Positions 22,341 through 35,010 of a stretch of 64,000 nucleotides of DNA are shown piece by piece; the first letter of the stretch is position 1; each line of letters begins with the position of its first letter. A model generated the notes under the pieces. That model was not told where the DNA came from, did no database searches, and was given only the letters and a program-made list of their open reading frames with translations. A program made the position numbers and the translations under genes. Source of the DNA: Gorsachius magnificus (Eukaryota; Chordata; Aves; Pelecaniformes; Ardeidae). The DNA is taken from assembly GCA_034008185.1 (NCBI GenBank), contig CM067081.1, positions 85,208,765 to 85,272,764 of the forward strand, in the 5' to 3' direction.

Positions 22341-24207
22341 ACCTGGATGAAAGTGAGGGATAAGCGCTCAGTTTCATTATTTGAAGACCCAGATCAAGGA
22401 GCCAAGGGCAGCCTCGATTTACTACCAGAGGTACACCTGCAAGAAGTGTCCGAGTAGAAAGCAAGCAGTAAAACCACCGACAGTAAAAACAACAATGAAG
22501 GCACGAAAAAAGTTTGCAGCTGGTCAGCTGGAACACAATGAAAGAAGGCAAAGCAAAAAACAACTGCTTGTTTGTCTCTGACACTTCTTACCCTCTTGTT
22601 GCAGAGGCTTTTAAAACAAACCAAACACTCCACAGGATATATAACCTGGGGTCTTTTTAAAGGAAACAAGAAAAGGGCAGAAAGGGCTTCCCCTCGCCAC
22701 CCCTCCATCATAACTGCAGCTTTTGGAGGAAGGAGGTTCTACACAAGAAGTTAATGATTGAACAATAAATTCCTGGTAGTTAAGGCAGGGGCCAAGCACA
22801 AATCTGTCTCTGCCTCTGTTCCCTGCCACTCTGACAGCCGTCAAAGATTGTCAGGCCTAAAGCAGCCAATAAATTTTCCTGCTCCCCAGCAGCACACCGT
22901 AGTCTTCACGCCCCAGTGTCTCAGGTAAGCACCTTCACATGGCGTTACATACAGGCTGACATGTTTTATACATCCCCTCTGGTTAGTATGCGCACACACT
23001 CCTGCAAGGTTAAGAAAGGGCGTTCAGCCAGGGAGAAGCAAAAGGGTATTATCCAGGGAGGGAGAAGCAGTGGCCCCGACCTTTCTAGGGAGAGAGCCCT
23101 GGGTGCCGGGGGGGTCTGCACCCCGACCTCCCAACAGCAGGCATACCTCTGCCTGGGCTTGGGGCGCAGGGAAGCCGTCGTTTCCCTGCTCCGGTGCCAT
23201 CCATCAGCATGACATGACCAGCTTCCCAGCTTGTAAGGTACCTCAAGACAGATGTGACGAGCCGCTGCCTGGAAGCCAGCCACCTAAAGAGAGGGGAGAG
23301 GCGATGGGGAGCTGCTGGTCACGTAGGACAGAAGCTGTAAATCAGAGTTGAGTGTCAGGGAAAGGGATTTTTCCCTTGGAGCAGCTGAGGGATGCGCTCT
23401 AGCCTTACACTGTCAAATACTCAAGCCTACTTCAGCCTGCTTCAGTGCTTATGAAGGCAATACTGAAGGGCTGTGGCTGGCTGGGTTCAGGGGGTTGCAT
23501 TAAAGATCCTTGCAGGACAGTGAGGAGCAGAGGCAGACAGGTAAAGCAGACGTGAAAGAGAGTGGTCAGGAAATGTAATGGAATTGCTCAGCAAATCTAG
23601 GAAACTTGTTTTGATTAAATTTATAAGGAAAGACTTTAAGTAAGGGGAGAGAAAGAGACCACCAACATAGCAAATGCAAGTCGAGGTAATGGAAAGATAT
23701 GCGTTTTTATTATTTTAGCAAACATTGGTGGGGATGGGATTGAAACAACCCCCTGAATCTGAACTCCCCCCTTTAGGAAGCTGATCAAGCTCCAAATTTC
23801 CCTGCTGGCCCCAGCTGCTCTGAAGGGCCAACCCAAAGCTGTGGAGATGAACAGTGGGAACATGAGGAACATCAGGAGCAGATCCAGCTCTGTGTGGCTT
23901 TGGCTTACTTCCCAGCAGACACAGTAAAAGAGGGGAGAAATCAGACCTGTGGAGGCTGGAAAGGGTTGAGACACCAGTGGGGCTCCTCTCATCTAGCTGT
24001 AGCCGTCTGAAAGCGGGGTGTACAGCTCTGCCTGGCTGCCTCGGCTCTCTTTGCTGCGTCTGGAGCTGCAAATGCCTCCAAAGGATGATTCATCCCAACA
24101 ACTTGAGGTGCCTTTGTGCTGTCAGATCACACCCCTTCCCAGTTTGCTGTCATGGCCCAGTACCCTCATCACCCACACTGCCCACACTCTAATTCATGCT
24201 GCCCGCG
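22341..24207. other. unique sequence, nothing recognised
   Basis: No repeat family, exon or RNA gene was recognised. The overlapping frames at 22966-23283 (minus) and 23070-23351 (plus) show no domains. Confidence 0.5.
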
Positions 24208-24223
24208 CCCCCCCCCCCCCCCC
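24208..24223 (+). repeat. C16 homopolymer run
   Basis: Sixteen consecutive C residues following GCCCGCG. The complementary strand is a G16 run, which can fold as a quadruplex and is a common site of sequencing error, so its length should not be trusted exactly. Confidence 0.95.
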
Positions 24224-26327
24224 ACCAGTGAGTTTCAAGAGGAACGCTGGCCACTGCTGGCAGGACACTTTGCCCCAACATCTGCAGGGGACTGTCCCCC
24301 AGCCCCACCAGGGCAGACCCAATGCTCTCACACACCTTGGCACAGCTGCCAGGCTCAGGGTACCTAGCCTTAGCGTCCCATCGTAAGAGCACTGCTGTGA
24401 CAGCCTGACACTTGGCCATCTGCGGAGCAAAAAGGGGACCTTGTCCTTTCACACAACCATCTTTCCACTGATCATAGAGAGAGGGCGCATGGCTCCCTCA
24501 GAGCAAACGCCCCGCTTACTGACGGTGAACATTGTGATACCACTCCTACACAAAAGGATAATGAGTCGTCCATGGGCAACCATACTTACAGCATTGCACC
24601 GCTCTTTAAGGGAGTAGCATTTCTGTGATTCTTAAAACAACCCTGTCCCTGAAACTAATAGCACCTATAAGACGTCTGTCCTTGGTATTGCAATAAACCC
24701 CGTGCTTCATCCGCAGATGTTCCTGCTACAGAGGAATGAGTATGGGCTGGGATTTCAGACCTTCCTGGAACACGTGCATTTTTTAAGAAGCCAACCTGAT
24801 AAACTCCTTCCAGAAGCAAAAGCATCAAGGCTTATAGGGTGATGAGAAAGCATAGGGAATGAACTGGAGGGGAAATGAAAAGAAGGCTGGTTGATCTGCC
24901 ATTCCTCTAATCGAAAGGCTGCTGGGTTTTTCTGTGTGATGTTGAGGTCTTACCAGAGACTGATAAATTGCAATTTTATTGCCAGGAAAGGAAAAGGCTC
25001 TCTAAGGGTTTCCTCTGCCATACGAGATTAAATAGATCACATCTATGGGAGGGGAAGGGTGTCCCTTGCAGTGAGCAGTGCTGTTCAAACACTGAGCACC
25101 CAGGCTTTTTGACATCTAGGGCGCGTCAAGGCTTGGGGAACTGCAGTATCTCTAGGGGGGAATTCTTCACATCCAGCTTACCTGGCCTTTTGAACACAGT
25201 GCAGTGAGAAGTAAGAATAGCTGGCTGAGAAAAAGGTTGTGTTATGAAATAAATTTCTAAAAATCCCAGACACATATAAAACACTCTCCCTCTGCAAGCC
25301 CATCCCTGCTTGCTACCTCCCCACACTTCTGCTAAACCAACCAAAACCAGAAAGAGACTGTATTTCAAGAAAAATAAAGTAGTGTAATTAAGTCTGTGGC
25401 CATATGCGGCATACTAGTCAGGAAGTTACAGTGCAGTAAGTTACTGTAAAAACACGAGGTGCATGTGCTCTCAATAACTACCTATATTTGTACCCTTGTC
25501 CCATGCCGAAGTTGGCAAGAGCAAGATAGCTTCCACCTCCCCAGCTGAAGGTAAACTTCCTCACCTTAACTGAGGGGTAAGAAGTTCCCCCCTCAAAGGC
25601 CATGCTTCTCCTTCTGCCGTAGCTCTGCACCCCTGCCAAGAGCTGAGGATGCTGCTGGACGTGCTCCCTCCCTAGGAGACAGGGACACCAATACTAGCAA
25701 CAGGTTATCAGTGCCACAGTCATTTTTTATATCTGTTTTTAAAGGAGAGTATTATTGAAACAGTGCATGTTATCTTAGTTAAAAACCAGCAATTTTAGCT
25801 TTAAAAGAGTGTGCATTTTTCTGTGAATTGACATTTTTCCCACCCATCTCCACATTTATTTCCCTCTCAGCTTATATCCCTTCCCAGATGCGATGCCTTT
25901 CACTAAGGAGTGTTACTCCCATGGAGTACCATTTGCCCTTGTAGCAGACACCATGTAAACATACCAAAAAGAGCTTACTGTCCCCTTACAAGACTGAGAA
26001 TGACGTCCTCTGGCTTTCAAGTCCTGACAGTACTTGAACCGGTCTCTCCCATGCCCCCAAACGTTTGTTCTTTTGGGTATTCAGCCAGAGACGGAAGAGC
26101 CACGTTTCTTCTTACAGGCTCATTATTTGCCTTCAAATGAATATGAATGAAAATGAATCAGATCATTCATCAGATCTGATAAGCTCTACGTGAGCGGGAT
26201 ACAGATCACCTCGGAATGAACAAATGCTGATAAAAAATAGTATTTGAGGACAATAGCAAATTCTCTTGTATAGTATCAGATCTCTTTTTATGTGCTTTCC
26301 ACCAACAACCAAGCAGATTAATTTTAC
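24224..26327. other. unique sequence, nothing recognised
   Basis: A 12-bp perfect palindrome, ATCAGATCTGAT, lies at 26169-26180, next to an ATGAAT...ATTCAT pair. Beyond that no repeat family or exon was recognised. Confidence 0.45.
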
Positions 26328-26380
26328 TTTTTTTTTTTTTTTTCCAGAAAACAAATCTGTAAAATGAAAATCATGTGAAA
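26328..26380 (-). repeat. T16 run with adjoining CATTTTACAGATTT block
   Basis: T16 at 26328-26343 is followed by CCAGAAAACAAATCTGTAAAATGAAAAT. Read on the minus strand this gives TTTTCATTTTACAGATTTG, TTTTCTGG and an A run. A similar order (TTTTCATTTTACGGATCTGA near an A16 run and a CTGGAG-like word) occurs at 27770-27897, but the A run lies on the opposite side. This may be a shared short repeat family or a coincidence of AT-rich DNA. Confidence 0.3.
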
Positions 26381-26400
26381 ACACATCTGATAGTGATCAC

Positions 26401-27599
26401 CTGGGGAGTCTCACTGGCAAGGCTAGTGGGACAAGACTGAAACCTCTTTTACGGTCTTGGAATTGTTTGGTCTGAGAGTGAATAAATCTGAATGATGCGA
26501 CCAATTACACAGATCGCATTTCAGGTAATAGCCAAATTGTAAATAGTCCCATAGTTCCTGTCTAATTCATGAATGAAAAAATAGTTGAACTGCAAAAACA
26601 AAATTGTGGCTTTCCAGATTCCCTTCCCAGTGCTCTTTGACAGCTGGAAGAGGAAAACGTTGGGCTCAGTTACAAATACATGACACAGCCTGCAAGCGCA
26701 GAGCTTCTGAGCCTGGCTGGGAGTGCTGATAATTGATTTTCATGGAGCAGTATTTTCTCTGTCCAACAGTTTGGTCTGTCATCCATTTTGGACTGACCTC
26801 TTTTTTTTTTTTAAATTTTCAGATAGCCTTTCTTGGTGAGGAATTCATATAAATGGCCACCATACGAGGAGCAGATGGAGGACTCTTGAAGATCTACAGC
26901 CAAATATTCACATCTCTATGATAGGGATCATAAGTCTGTAGTTTGCATCTACATTTTTGGCACCTAATGAAATAGCCTTTTTAAAGGAACCACCTCGTTT
27001 CCCTATGGAGAAGTACATGCCTTTGAAGGTCTCCCAAGGAGTTACGCTCTACAGAGCAGAAGCACCCAAATTTCTGTCAGGTGAATAGGAAACTCCGGCA
27101 ATATTCACCTGCTCTCTGAGACACCCGTTTGGCAGCGGCCAGAGCCTCCGTGGGAGATGTCTCTCAGTCCACACTGACCAGGGAGCCTAAACTTGTTTTA
27201 GGAACCACCTGAGGAGAAGCCGAAGCTGCAGGTAAAAGCCGTGTGTTTTCACCTATGCTGCAGCCTGGAGCCCTCCCTACCTGTTCACTGAAGTAATAGT
27301 TTAGGACATTGCATGAATGTGCAGACATGCAAAACTTTGGCAAATGCAACATCAGTTTTAAATAACTCAAAATTCAGCTGCTGAAGGGAACACACTGATA
27401 CTATGTGCTCACATGTGTTGGTATCTTTTTATTTTTCCTTTCACGGCCAAGAAGCTTAAAATACTCAAAAGCGTTAATAGAAATAGGGTAGGTAGGCATT
27501 ACTGCCTTCTATGCATATAGTTGTCTATTCAAATGCCTATTTATATATTTAAAGGATGAGACACAGCAAAACACACACAGACACACACACTCATATGTT
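26401..27599. other. unique sequence, nothing recognised
   Basis: Only a short CA tract at about 27571-27592 stands out. No exon, RNA gene or transposon was recognised. Confidence 0.5.
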
Positions 27600-27705
27600 C
27601 ACATTGCTGAAATTACATAGCAAGCCTGGAGATTAGGCCAGAAATAGAACCCAGGTCTCCTGACGCAAAACCTTTTGCTTTAACCATTGGAGAATAGGCC
27701 CCCCT
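27600..27705 (-). mobile_element. MIR-like SINE, tRNA-derived head
   Basis: On the minus strand the sequence reads CCAATGGTTAAAGCAAAAGG, TTTTGCGTCAGGAGACC, TGGGTTCTATTTCTGGCC, then AATCTCCAGGCTTGCTATGTAA. This matches the head of MIR-type CORE-SINEs: 'agtggttaaagca...', 'gagtcaggagacctgggttctattcctggc' with the Pol III B-box-like GGTTCTATTTC, and the start of the 'ttgctgtgtaa' core. The right edge lies near 27705. The 3' core is degraded into the CA tract. Confidence 0.65.
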
Positions 27706-27769
27706 AGCCTTACAGGCTGTCAGATTAAAATGTAAGAGGAAAAGAATCACAGAAACTTCAAATCAAAGC

Positions 27770-27919
27770 ATGAAATTGAAAATCTGTCAGATCCGTAAAA
27801 TGAAAATTCTCTCCAAAGGAAAATTCTGACACGATCACATTTTCTTGTGAAATTGGAGCTGGAAACAAGGTCATTCTGGAGAAAAAAAAAAAAAAAAGAA
27901 TAATAATAAATAAATAAAA
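27770..27919. repeat. AT-rich block with repeated GAAAATTCT and A16 tail
   Basis: The word GAAAATTCT occurs twice within 30 bases (about 27797-27826). The block then runs through TTTTCTTGTGAAATTGGAG to an A16 run at 27882-27897, and on to short AAT/AAAT repeats ending about 27919. Words such as GTAAAATGAAAAT recur at 26360 and, more loosely, in the inverted repeat at 51.0 kb. It could be a decayed short transposon, but I do not recognise the family. Confidence 0.3.
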
Positions 27920-28099
27920 CCCCCACTCAGCATCAGCCACTTCAGTAAGAGAGTCTGAAGGGTTTTGACAAGTACTGTGTCTAAGCCAAAAAACCCCAGG
28001 GCTAGATCCTCCACAAGAATCAGAAAACTTAAAGGGACATTGTCGAAGTTGGTAGACCAAACATTTGAGCTACTTTAAACTCAGAGTAATACAGAAGTG

Positions 28100-28275
28100 T
28101 TCATATTTTATTTTATTAAAAAGAACAGCTGAAAGATATTTATGGTGACACAGTTTGCATATTTATTTTGTAACTAAGGATAACAAGCTTTGCAACATTT
28201 TCTGCTGGATTTTAAAGCCTCACTTACATTGTAGGTTGAAAGATTAATTTCTAATTAAAACTTATGCATTTTCGT
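28100..28275. promoter_or_regulatory. AT-rich homeodomain/POU-like block, candidate conserved element
   Basis: The segment contains GTTTGCATATTTAT (octamer-like), GATTAATTTCTAATTAAAAC (adjacent TAAT cores in both orientations) and TTATGCATTTTC, within 180 bases of non-repetitive AT-rich DNA. Such clusters are typical of developmental enhancers but also arise by chance in AT-rich sequence. Confidence 0.2.
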
Positions 28276-31200
28276 TCCTTTGCTCATACCAAGAACGCTA
28301 CGGATAAAATCCAAGGGAAAAAAAAAGTGAGTTAAAATGGGACACAGAGAGGGGGCAGGGGGAAAAAAATGTTTATTTTTAAGTGCAGCATGGCATCATT
28401 CTGTTATAAAAATCTGGCACAAACTGATTTTCTGAAGTGCCGAGAACCTACAGTTCCTTTGAATTCAACAGGAGATCTGAGCGCTCAGCGGAGTCTCTGG
28501 GAAATCAGGCCACATTGCTTCAGCTTCCCAAGGCTTAACCCTGCAACCATTTCTTCACGTCTGGTTTGGCATACATGGTTACTCCAGCTGGAGCTAATGG
28601 GACACTTCATCGTCCTTATGCTGGCATTTGTGCAGGGATTAGTAGCTAGATATCTAACTCAGATAGCACAGGTGTAATCCATCTGACTGAAGATGCATAA
28701 AGACTAAAGCCCTCAGTGTGAGCCAGCCACGTCAGGCTCTAGTTAAGTGGAGAAAAGGGGTACTTCTCAGGCACAGGTCATTCCTCCCAAGCCCAGCACA
28801 CAAGCCAAAGCACAGGAGTATTCAGGAGCACGTGCGTGCAGCACAGACCTCTCCAGGAGGTTGTGGTGCATCCCCCCGACCTACGTGTGTATCCTTCTGG
28901 GGTTTGACACCTTCGCTGCTGAGGCTCAGAAAGTCTGGATGGAAAGAGGGGTGATGGGGAGGACAAAATGGGTTGGTATCTTGTAGCCCACCACAGGGGG
29001 TTCCTACGTTACTGGCCACGTCTGTTCACCAGGGCCAAGGATCAGCATCCCACGAGGGGCATCCTGGTGAGGCATTAGGTTTTCTGCAACATATATAAAG
29101 GAGGGTCAGCAACTCAGAAGGGCTTCTCAAAACCCAGCATACGAAGCAAGACTAGATAACAATTTTAACATGAAAATATTGCTAAGTCATCTGGCAGCAT
29201 TTAGTTGGTCCAGAATATGAGTATGTTACTGTTGAATTAGTAAATACGCAAACCAGCATTTGCATTAGTTGGTGCCTTGCGTATTTATCCATGTTTCCCT
29301 TGTGATCCTTTCTCCACTGGTGCCTCTGGGGCATTTTAAGATGGGAGCCCAGCTGCACTGTGGGAACATTTAGAGGCTGATCCCTTAGGTAAAGAAGGCC
29401 AAAGCCAGACTTCATCCTGGAAGAAGCCTTGTGCAGATACCAGGACACTGTATCTCAGGGCTGCAAGGCTGCTGTGTCTTTTTGCCGCCTGTATGTGAGA
29501 GGAGCAGTTTCCTGGAAGGTGACCTAGCATCTGCAGGCCAGGTGCCTGCATCTCTCCACGTGGGTCATTAAAATGGGAGCTGGAGATGTAGGCAACCTCC
29601 TTATTGCCCGTGGCAACTTCCGCTTAGCTGCAGCCTATAGACACTGAGGTGATGTGTGTGGCATGAAGAGCTGCCTGTCTTGCTGGCTACTGTAGTGAGT
29701 AATGATGCGAGGCAAAGAAGGACACTGGAGAGGCCAGCTACCAAGCTGGTGGCCATCACATCCCCGAGTGAGAAGCCCACTGGCTGAGGGACAATTAATG
29801 ATCGGACAAATGGCATTCACGAAGATCCGTGTGTTTCTCATCCTTCACCTCAGCAGGACAGGCACTCAGGGAGTACCTCTGAGCATGGAGAAGAAGGATG
29901 CCTTCATCTTTTAAACTCCAAATCCCATCCCTCACCCCATCACAGGTAATCAATAAATATTAATTAGGTGAGAAAGAGAGGAAAAAATACCCCCCTTGCC
30001 GTGGGGAGGGTATATTTTGTATGGAATTTGCAGATAATTTTTTAAGCAGGGCCTGGATCCTCTTTTCTCTGGCCAAATAAACTTCAAATTTTCTGCAGTA
30101 AGAAGAGTTATTCTCCCCTGCATGGTCCATCTCAAGATGTGAATGGATTTGATTCACTCAAGCTGTCTGAGGACAGAATTGAATGCAGACCTCCAGTATT
30201 TTGGGTGTGGTCCCCAAAAAGTGACCCTTTGCCGTAGTTCATCACCTACTGTGTAAAACATCGTCATTTCCAGCTGCACAAGCTGTCTGATTTTAGGGCA
30301 GATTAGATCCCATAAATTTGCTTGAGGCATGCCAGCCAGGGCTAGTTGGGAGATACAGTGAGGTAACACAAAGTCTGAGAGTCTTAAAAGGGAATAAGAG
30401 GTTCGGTTCTGATGAGACGTATAAGCGGGGGCATAAAAGGATGCAGATTTAAACTCACTGGGGAGTGGGGACATGTAGGTTCCTGTGGAATTATATTTAA
30501 GTACTTCAGGATATACATACTGTTTGCAGTGAGTATGTCCCTTTGCTTATTTGAGCCCCAGTCCCTGTAGGGTGAGACGTTCCTTCTTAGGAATCAATGG
30601 GTATATCAGAAAAAAAGGCCTGACCCCATTCCTTAATGTGCGGTGATCCAGTAGGCTGCCTGGCTAGGCACATGTTGTTGTTTTTAATCAGGGTAGTGTG
30701 ATACGAGTGATAAAGAGCAGCTCGGGAAAGCGGTGTTCTGCTGGTGCATGGAGACGTAAACACTGACGGATCTGACATTTAATTGCATACACTGTGTAAA
30801 ACCAGGAGACAGCACTAATCTCTCATAAATCTCCCCTTTTAAATTATGTATACAGATCACTGCGCCTCTGCTGTAGGTTGCTTCCCCTTGCAGAAACTAA
30901 TCTTATAGCTGCCTCCATTCAAAGGACCCTCCAGCAATACCCAGGGATGAGTCAGCTTTTCAGGCAGAATAAAAAACTTCGGTCCCTGCAAGTGGCTGTG
31001 AAAGCCTTTAAACTTTGACTCAAAATTAGTGTAGCTCCGCTCCTTCTATACTCATTTTTCTTACAGCTGATGAACCTGTGCAGTTGGCTTCATAATGTCC
31101 TTTGCACTTTCACACTTGCGCAGTTCATTCTGGTTCAGCCTTGATTTCCAGATGAGCCTGGTGGTCTTTTTCGTCTTGTTCACCATGGGGATCAGCAGTG

Positions 31201-34200
31201 TGACAACCTCCATGCAAGGGGCTAATCATTCACCTTGTTGGCCCTTTCATTGTTTACAGAAGAAAAATATTTTGCAAAAAGACCCATACAGGGACAGCAA
31301 GTCCCCAGGAGCCAGGGTTGGGTAAAAGAGGAGGCAGGGCTTATCCAGCGGCGTGTGTCAAGGTACCATGTGGTGCAGAGAGCTAGCTGGCTTTGGGAGC
31401 CAAAGGTCTCACTCTTAAAAAGGTTATGAGAAGATGAAGGGGATGATAGTAGTGTTTTAATTTTTGCCAAGGCATCCTTGTTTCTTCCTCTGCTGAAGAA
31501 GTAAGAGTGCAGCACATGAAGCTGACTGCGCTTGTCTAATCCGCTTTGTTTTACTGTTGAGGATTGAGTGGAGGGACATGAGGAGAAGAACGTATCTCAG
31601 AAACAAATCTGTTTCAGAGGACTGAAAATCCACCCTTAGATTTTTGGTTGACAGTCACAAGAATTAGTTAATGAGGCCTCCGTGGATGTAAACACAAGTA
31701 CAGCACTCATTCAGTCTGTTTATTTGGCATTGGGAAGGAGTTAAACTTGGTGGTTTAGTGAGGTCATCTGGAATACGCTGTGACTATGTCCTCAAACATG
31801 GGGAGGCTCCCAGGAGAGCAATGCTATTTCCAAAGTCACCTGCCTTTTTCTCAGTTTGTCCTGTATACACAGATGCAATCGACCTGCGCACCAATAAGTG
31901 GAGATGACCTGCGATGTCATGTCCCAAATGGAAAAATGACCAGGCATCCATGTTTATGTCAAGTCAAGTCATGCTGGAAAAATAGCAACGAAGTACAAGA
32001 ACAGTTGAGCTGTGCCTAAAGTCATAGGAGATGCCAAGAAACCTGGACTTCCTAAAGCTTGAGCATGTTAGGAGAAACTTTCAACAATGTTTAGAGCAAT
32101 CCTACCTCTGGCTTTAGTTCAGGTTCATTCCCAATAGAAAGATGTGAAACAAGTAGCAAAGGAGGTGGTTGAATTTTAAGAAGGCCTTGAATAAAGTTGG
32201 CAGAGAGACCAACAGATAAATCATGTTACACTTTGAAAATGAGTTTATTTAATTTAATACTAATCTGAATCTATTATTTTTCCCCCTTCCTCATTTATCA
32301 CTGGGACCATCCGCGTGAGAATGGGATCTTTGTTTCTTGGACCGTCCTTTGCTGCTGGTGCACAGCCACTGGCACATGGTGCTGTGACTGCTGCAGTGCT
32401 GTAAGGATCTTGGCAAGTTTTTTGACTCCCATCTGATGGGAGAAGGGTTGTGGCAGTGTATGTGGCACCATCCGCCTCTCTGCCACATGCAGAGGAGTCC
32501 TTTATGACATTATTTCTCAGTAATTAAGTTCATACCCCAGACACAAGGGAGAAGAGCAAGCCTACCTTATAAAGCTGGTTTTTTAGAAGTATTTTGACTT
32601 CTTGAGCCTGCAGGATTTTTCTGTGGGAGTAGGGATCCCTGCATGGGGAATTTAGGTCTGCTGATGATAGCTTCTCTTTTCTTTTCTCTCAAAGGAGGGA
32701 CTGAGAAGCTCTTTATGGGTCCTGTATTGTAAGCCTATTGTAATTTATTTCTTTGAAGAAATACGCCAAAATTCACATGTTGGTCTTGACCTGGTGATCA
32801 GTGTTTAGTCTTCAATCAGTGAAGTTGCTGACTGGGGTGAGTGGGAGGAGAGCTTGCATGATGTTTTAATGCAAAATGACTGTATGAATATTTCTTTTAA
32901 AATGTTACGCAGCAACAGAAAACACACATTCAGACAACAAAAACCATTCTGTTTTACTCTTCTGAAACAAAATAACGTAACATCTCTTGAAACATTTCCT
33001 TGGTTACAGAGAGACCTGGACCTTGGCTCAACAGCAGGGTTTCACCACCCAGAATCATAGTCCGGATGCTGCAGGTGAGGGTCGGGGGTGACGAAAAGGG
33101 CTTCAAATCCCCACTCTGGTCAGCTGACTCCAAGAGTCTGATTTGATTTTCTGCCTGTCCAAAAAATGTCTTTGGACTTCCAGACTTGCAGCCGCAGAAG
33201 CTGCATGGTTGTTGGCCTTGGAGCAGCTCAGCCCGTTTGGTAGCCAGCCCCCATGGTCTGCATGTACTTCACTTGCCTACAGAAAGAGCTGCCGTTCAGA
33301 TTCGAGGTTTAGGAGGGACCCTGTTTGTCTCCCATAGGAAAGCATGGCTGGCTTAAAGGTGGGTTTTGGGGGTTTTTTGGTCTCTCACTTGGTGCCCTTG
33401 CTTGCAAGTCACAACACCCCCAATAGGGTGGAGATGGATATAATATTCCTACAGTTGCGAGCACGCTGCTGCTGGCCCAGTCATTAGCGGCGTAACCCCA
33501 CCGCAACCCATACCAGAGGCCTCAGAACAGCCGCTGAGGCACCATGTGTCCTACAGACACGCATTGGGGGATATCATGGGCTGGAGGAAGCCCACAGAGT
33601 TTAGCTTCCGAGGATTTCGCTTCTCAGTCCTTTTAACAATAATTGCACTCATTGCAAACAAAGTAAAGGCTGTGTATGCTCCAAAATGCTAATGAACGCT
33701 AGCACCACAGACAGTCAAACACTCCTTTCATTGGCTCGGGAAAAAGAAATGTGAAAATGTTTTCAACTTTTTATCTTAAATTGCCTCGGACTGAGGCCAA
33801 AATTGTGCCATTTGTTTTTGCGTGGGTAGACTTCTGCAAATGTCAGGCAGCGAGGAGGTTTCTGCGCAGAAGATACAGGGCCGAGCTGGATGAGACCACT
33901 TGAGAGGTCACGACTTCCAGTCCTCCTGCAGGACTTCAAACCTGGGCTCAACTTTTCTGTATGGGGAGCAGTTCTTCTAAGTCAAAGAGGTTGTTCACAA
34001 TACAGGAGTTTAAATATGGGTGTAAGCCTCTGCATGACCAGGTCTGAGGTTATTATCTGTGCAAAGGTGGCTGGCTCATTGTAACTAGCAATTGTTAAGA
34101 GAAGGGCTTAGAGATACAATCACAGCTTTAACACCAAGGATTATGCAAGAAAATAGAGACAAAAGGGGAATTCTTTTCCTTTTATTATATTTCTGAGCGC

Positions 34201-34699
34201 AAGTATTATGAAAGGACTCTACATGCATTTTTTCCTCATTTTCCCACAGTCATTTATAATAATCTCTTGGAAGAATCAAACTCTGACTTCAGTCCTTAAA
34301 GCAAAAATTTGCCCACTCATGCCTTTGTTTTGTAATGTACATGTTCACGTGAGCTCATGAAATGGAGCTTATATCTGACCTTCGAAAAGCCAAAGCTTAT
34401 TTGGGGAAACATACAAAGAATACAAAGAGTTAAAAGAGTTGCACAAAGCAGATGCCAAAACCAGGTAGTGAGATGCTGAGTCTGGCGGTTTCAGCAAGGT
34501 CTCCACATCAGACTAAAGCCTACAAGATACATTTTTAAATCACCCAGGGGGGAAAAAAAAAAATCATGCTCTGCTAATATGGGTCAGAAACACTAATTAG
34601 CTGAAATTGTTTCTCATGATCAGTAACCCAGCAGTTGTCTTCCAGCCTCTTTGTCAGAGAATCTGCATGAAAATAGCAACAAACAGCCTCCGAATCCTT
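28276..34699. other. unique sequence, nothing firm in 6.4 kb
   Basis: No transposon family, exon or RNA gene was recognised. A TATA-like ACATATATAAAGGAGGG lies at 29088-29104, but no supporting first exon or repeat was identified around it. Open frames are all under about 110 codons, without domains, and often overlap on both strands (for example 28718-28986). Confidence 0.45.
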
Positions 34700-35010
34700 C
34701 TAAACACCAGTCAGGCTTAAATTTATCTCCCGTAGTGCTTCCTTGTGACAGTGGCGATGACAGCGTCGATTAGATAGGGCTGGCACTTCACACCGTGTGT
34801 CACTCCTCATTATCCGAGGAGAGCCCCTGCGAGAGGCAGGTGCCGGGGAATGAAAGATTAGGTGCAGCACGTGTAATCAGCCTAAATCCCTCACTACCTC
34901 CGCTGAGCGATAACAAAATGTAAGCGGCTCGCTTCTTTCCCGAAATTCTTCCCCGCTTTCACCATGCTCGTGAGCCTGCAGGTTTAATTACCCTAACTGT
35001 GGCTGAGAAA
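34700..35010. promoter_or_regulatory. CpG-containing non-repetitive block, candidate conserved element
   Basis: The stretch has many CG-containing words in otherwise balanced sequence (GATGACAGCGTCGATTAGAT, CATTATCCGAGGAG, CTCCGCTGAGCGATAAC, GCGGCTCGCTTC) and ends in GGTTTAATTACCCTAAC. CpG is normally eroded in neutral vertebrate DNA, so its retention outside a CpG island or young repeat suggests constraint. No reading frame or repeat explains it. Confidence 0.25.
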
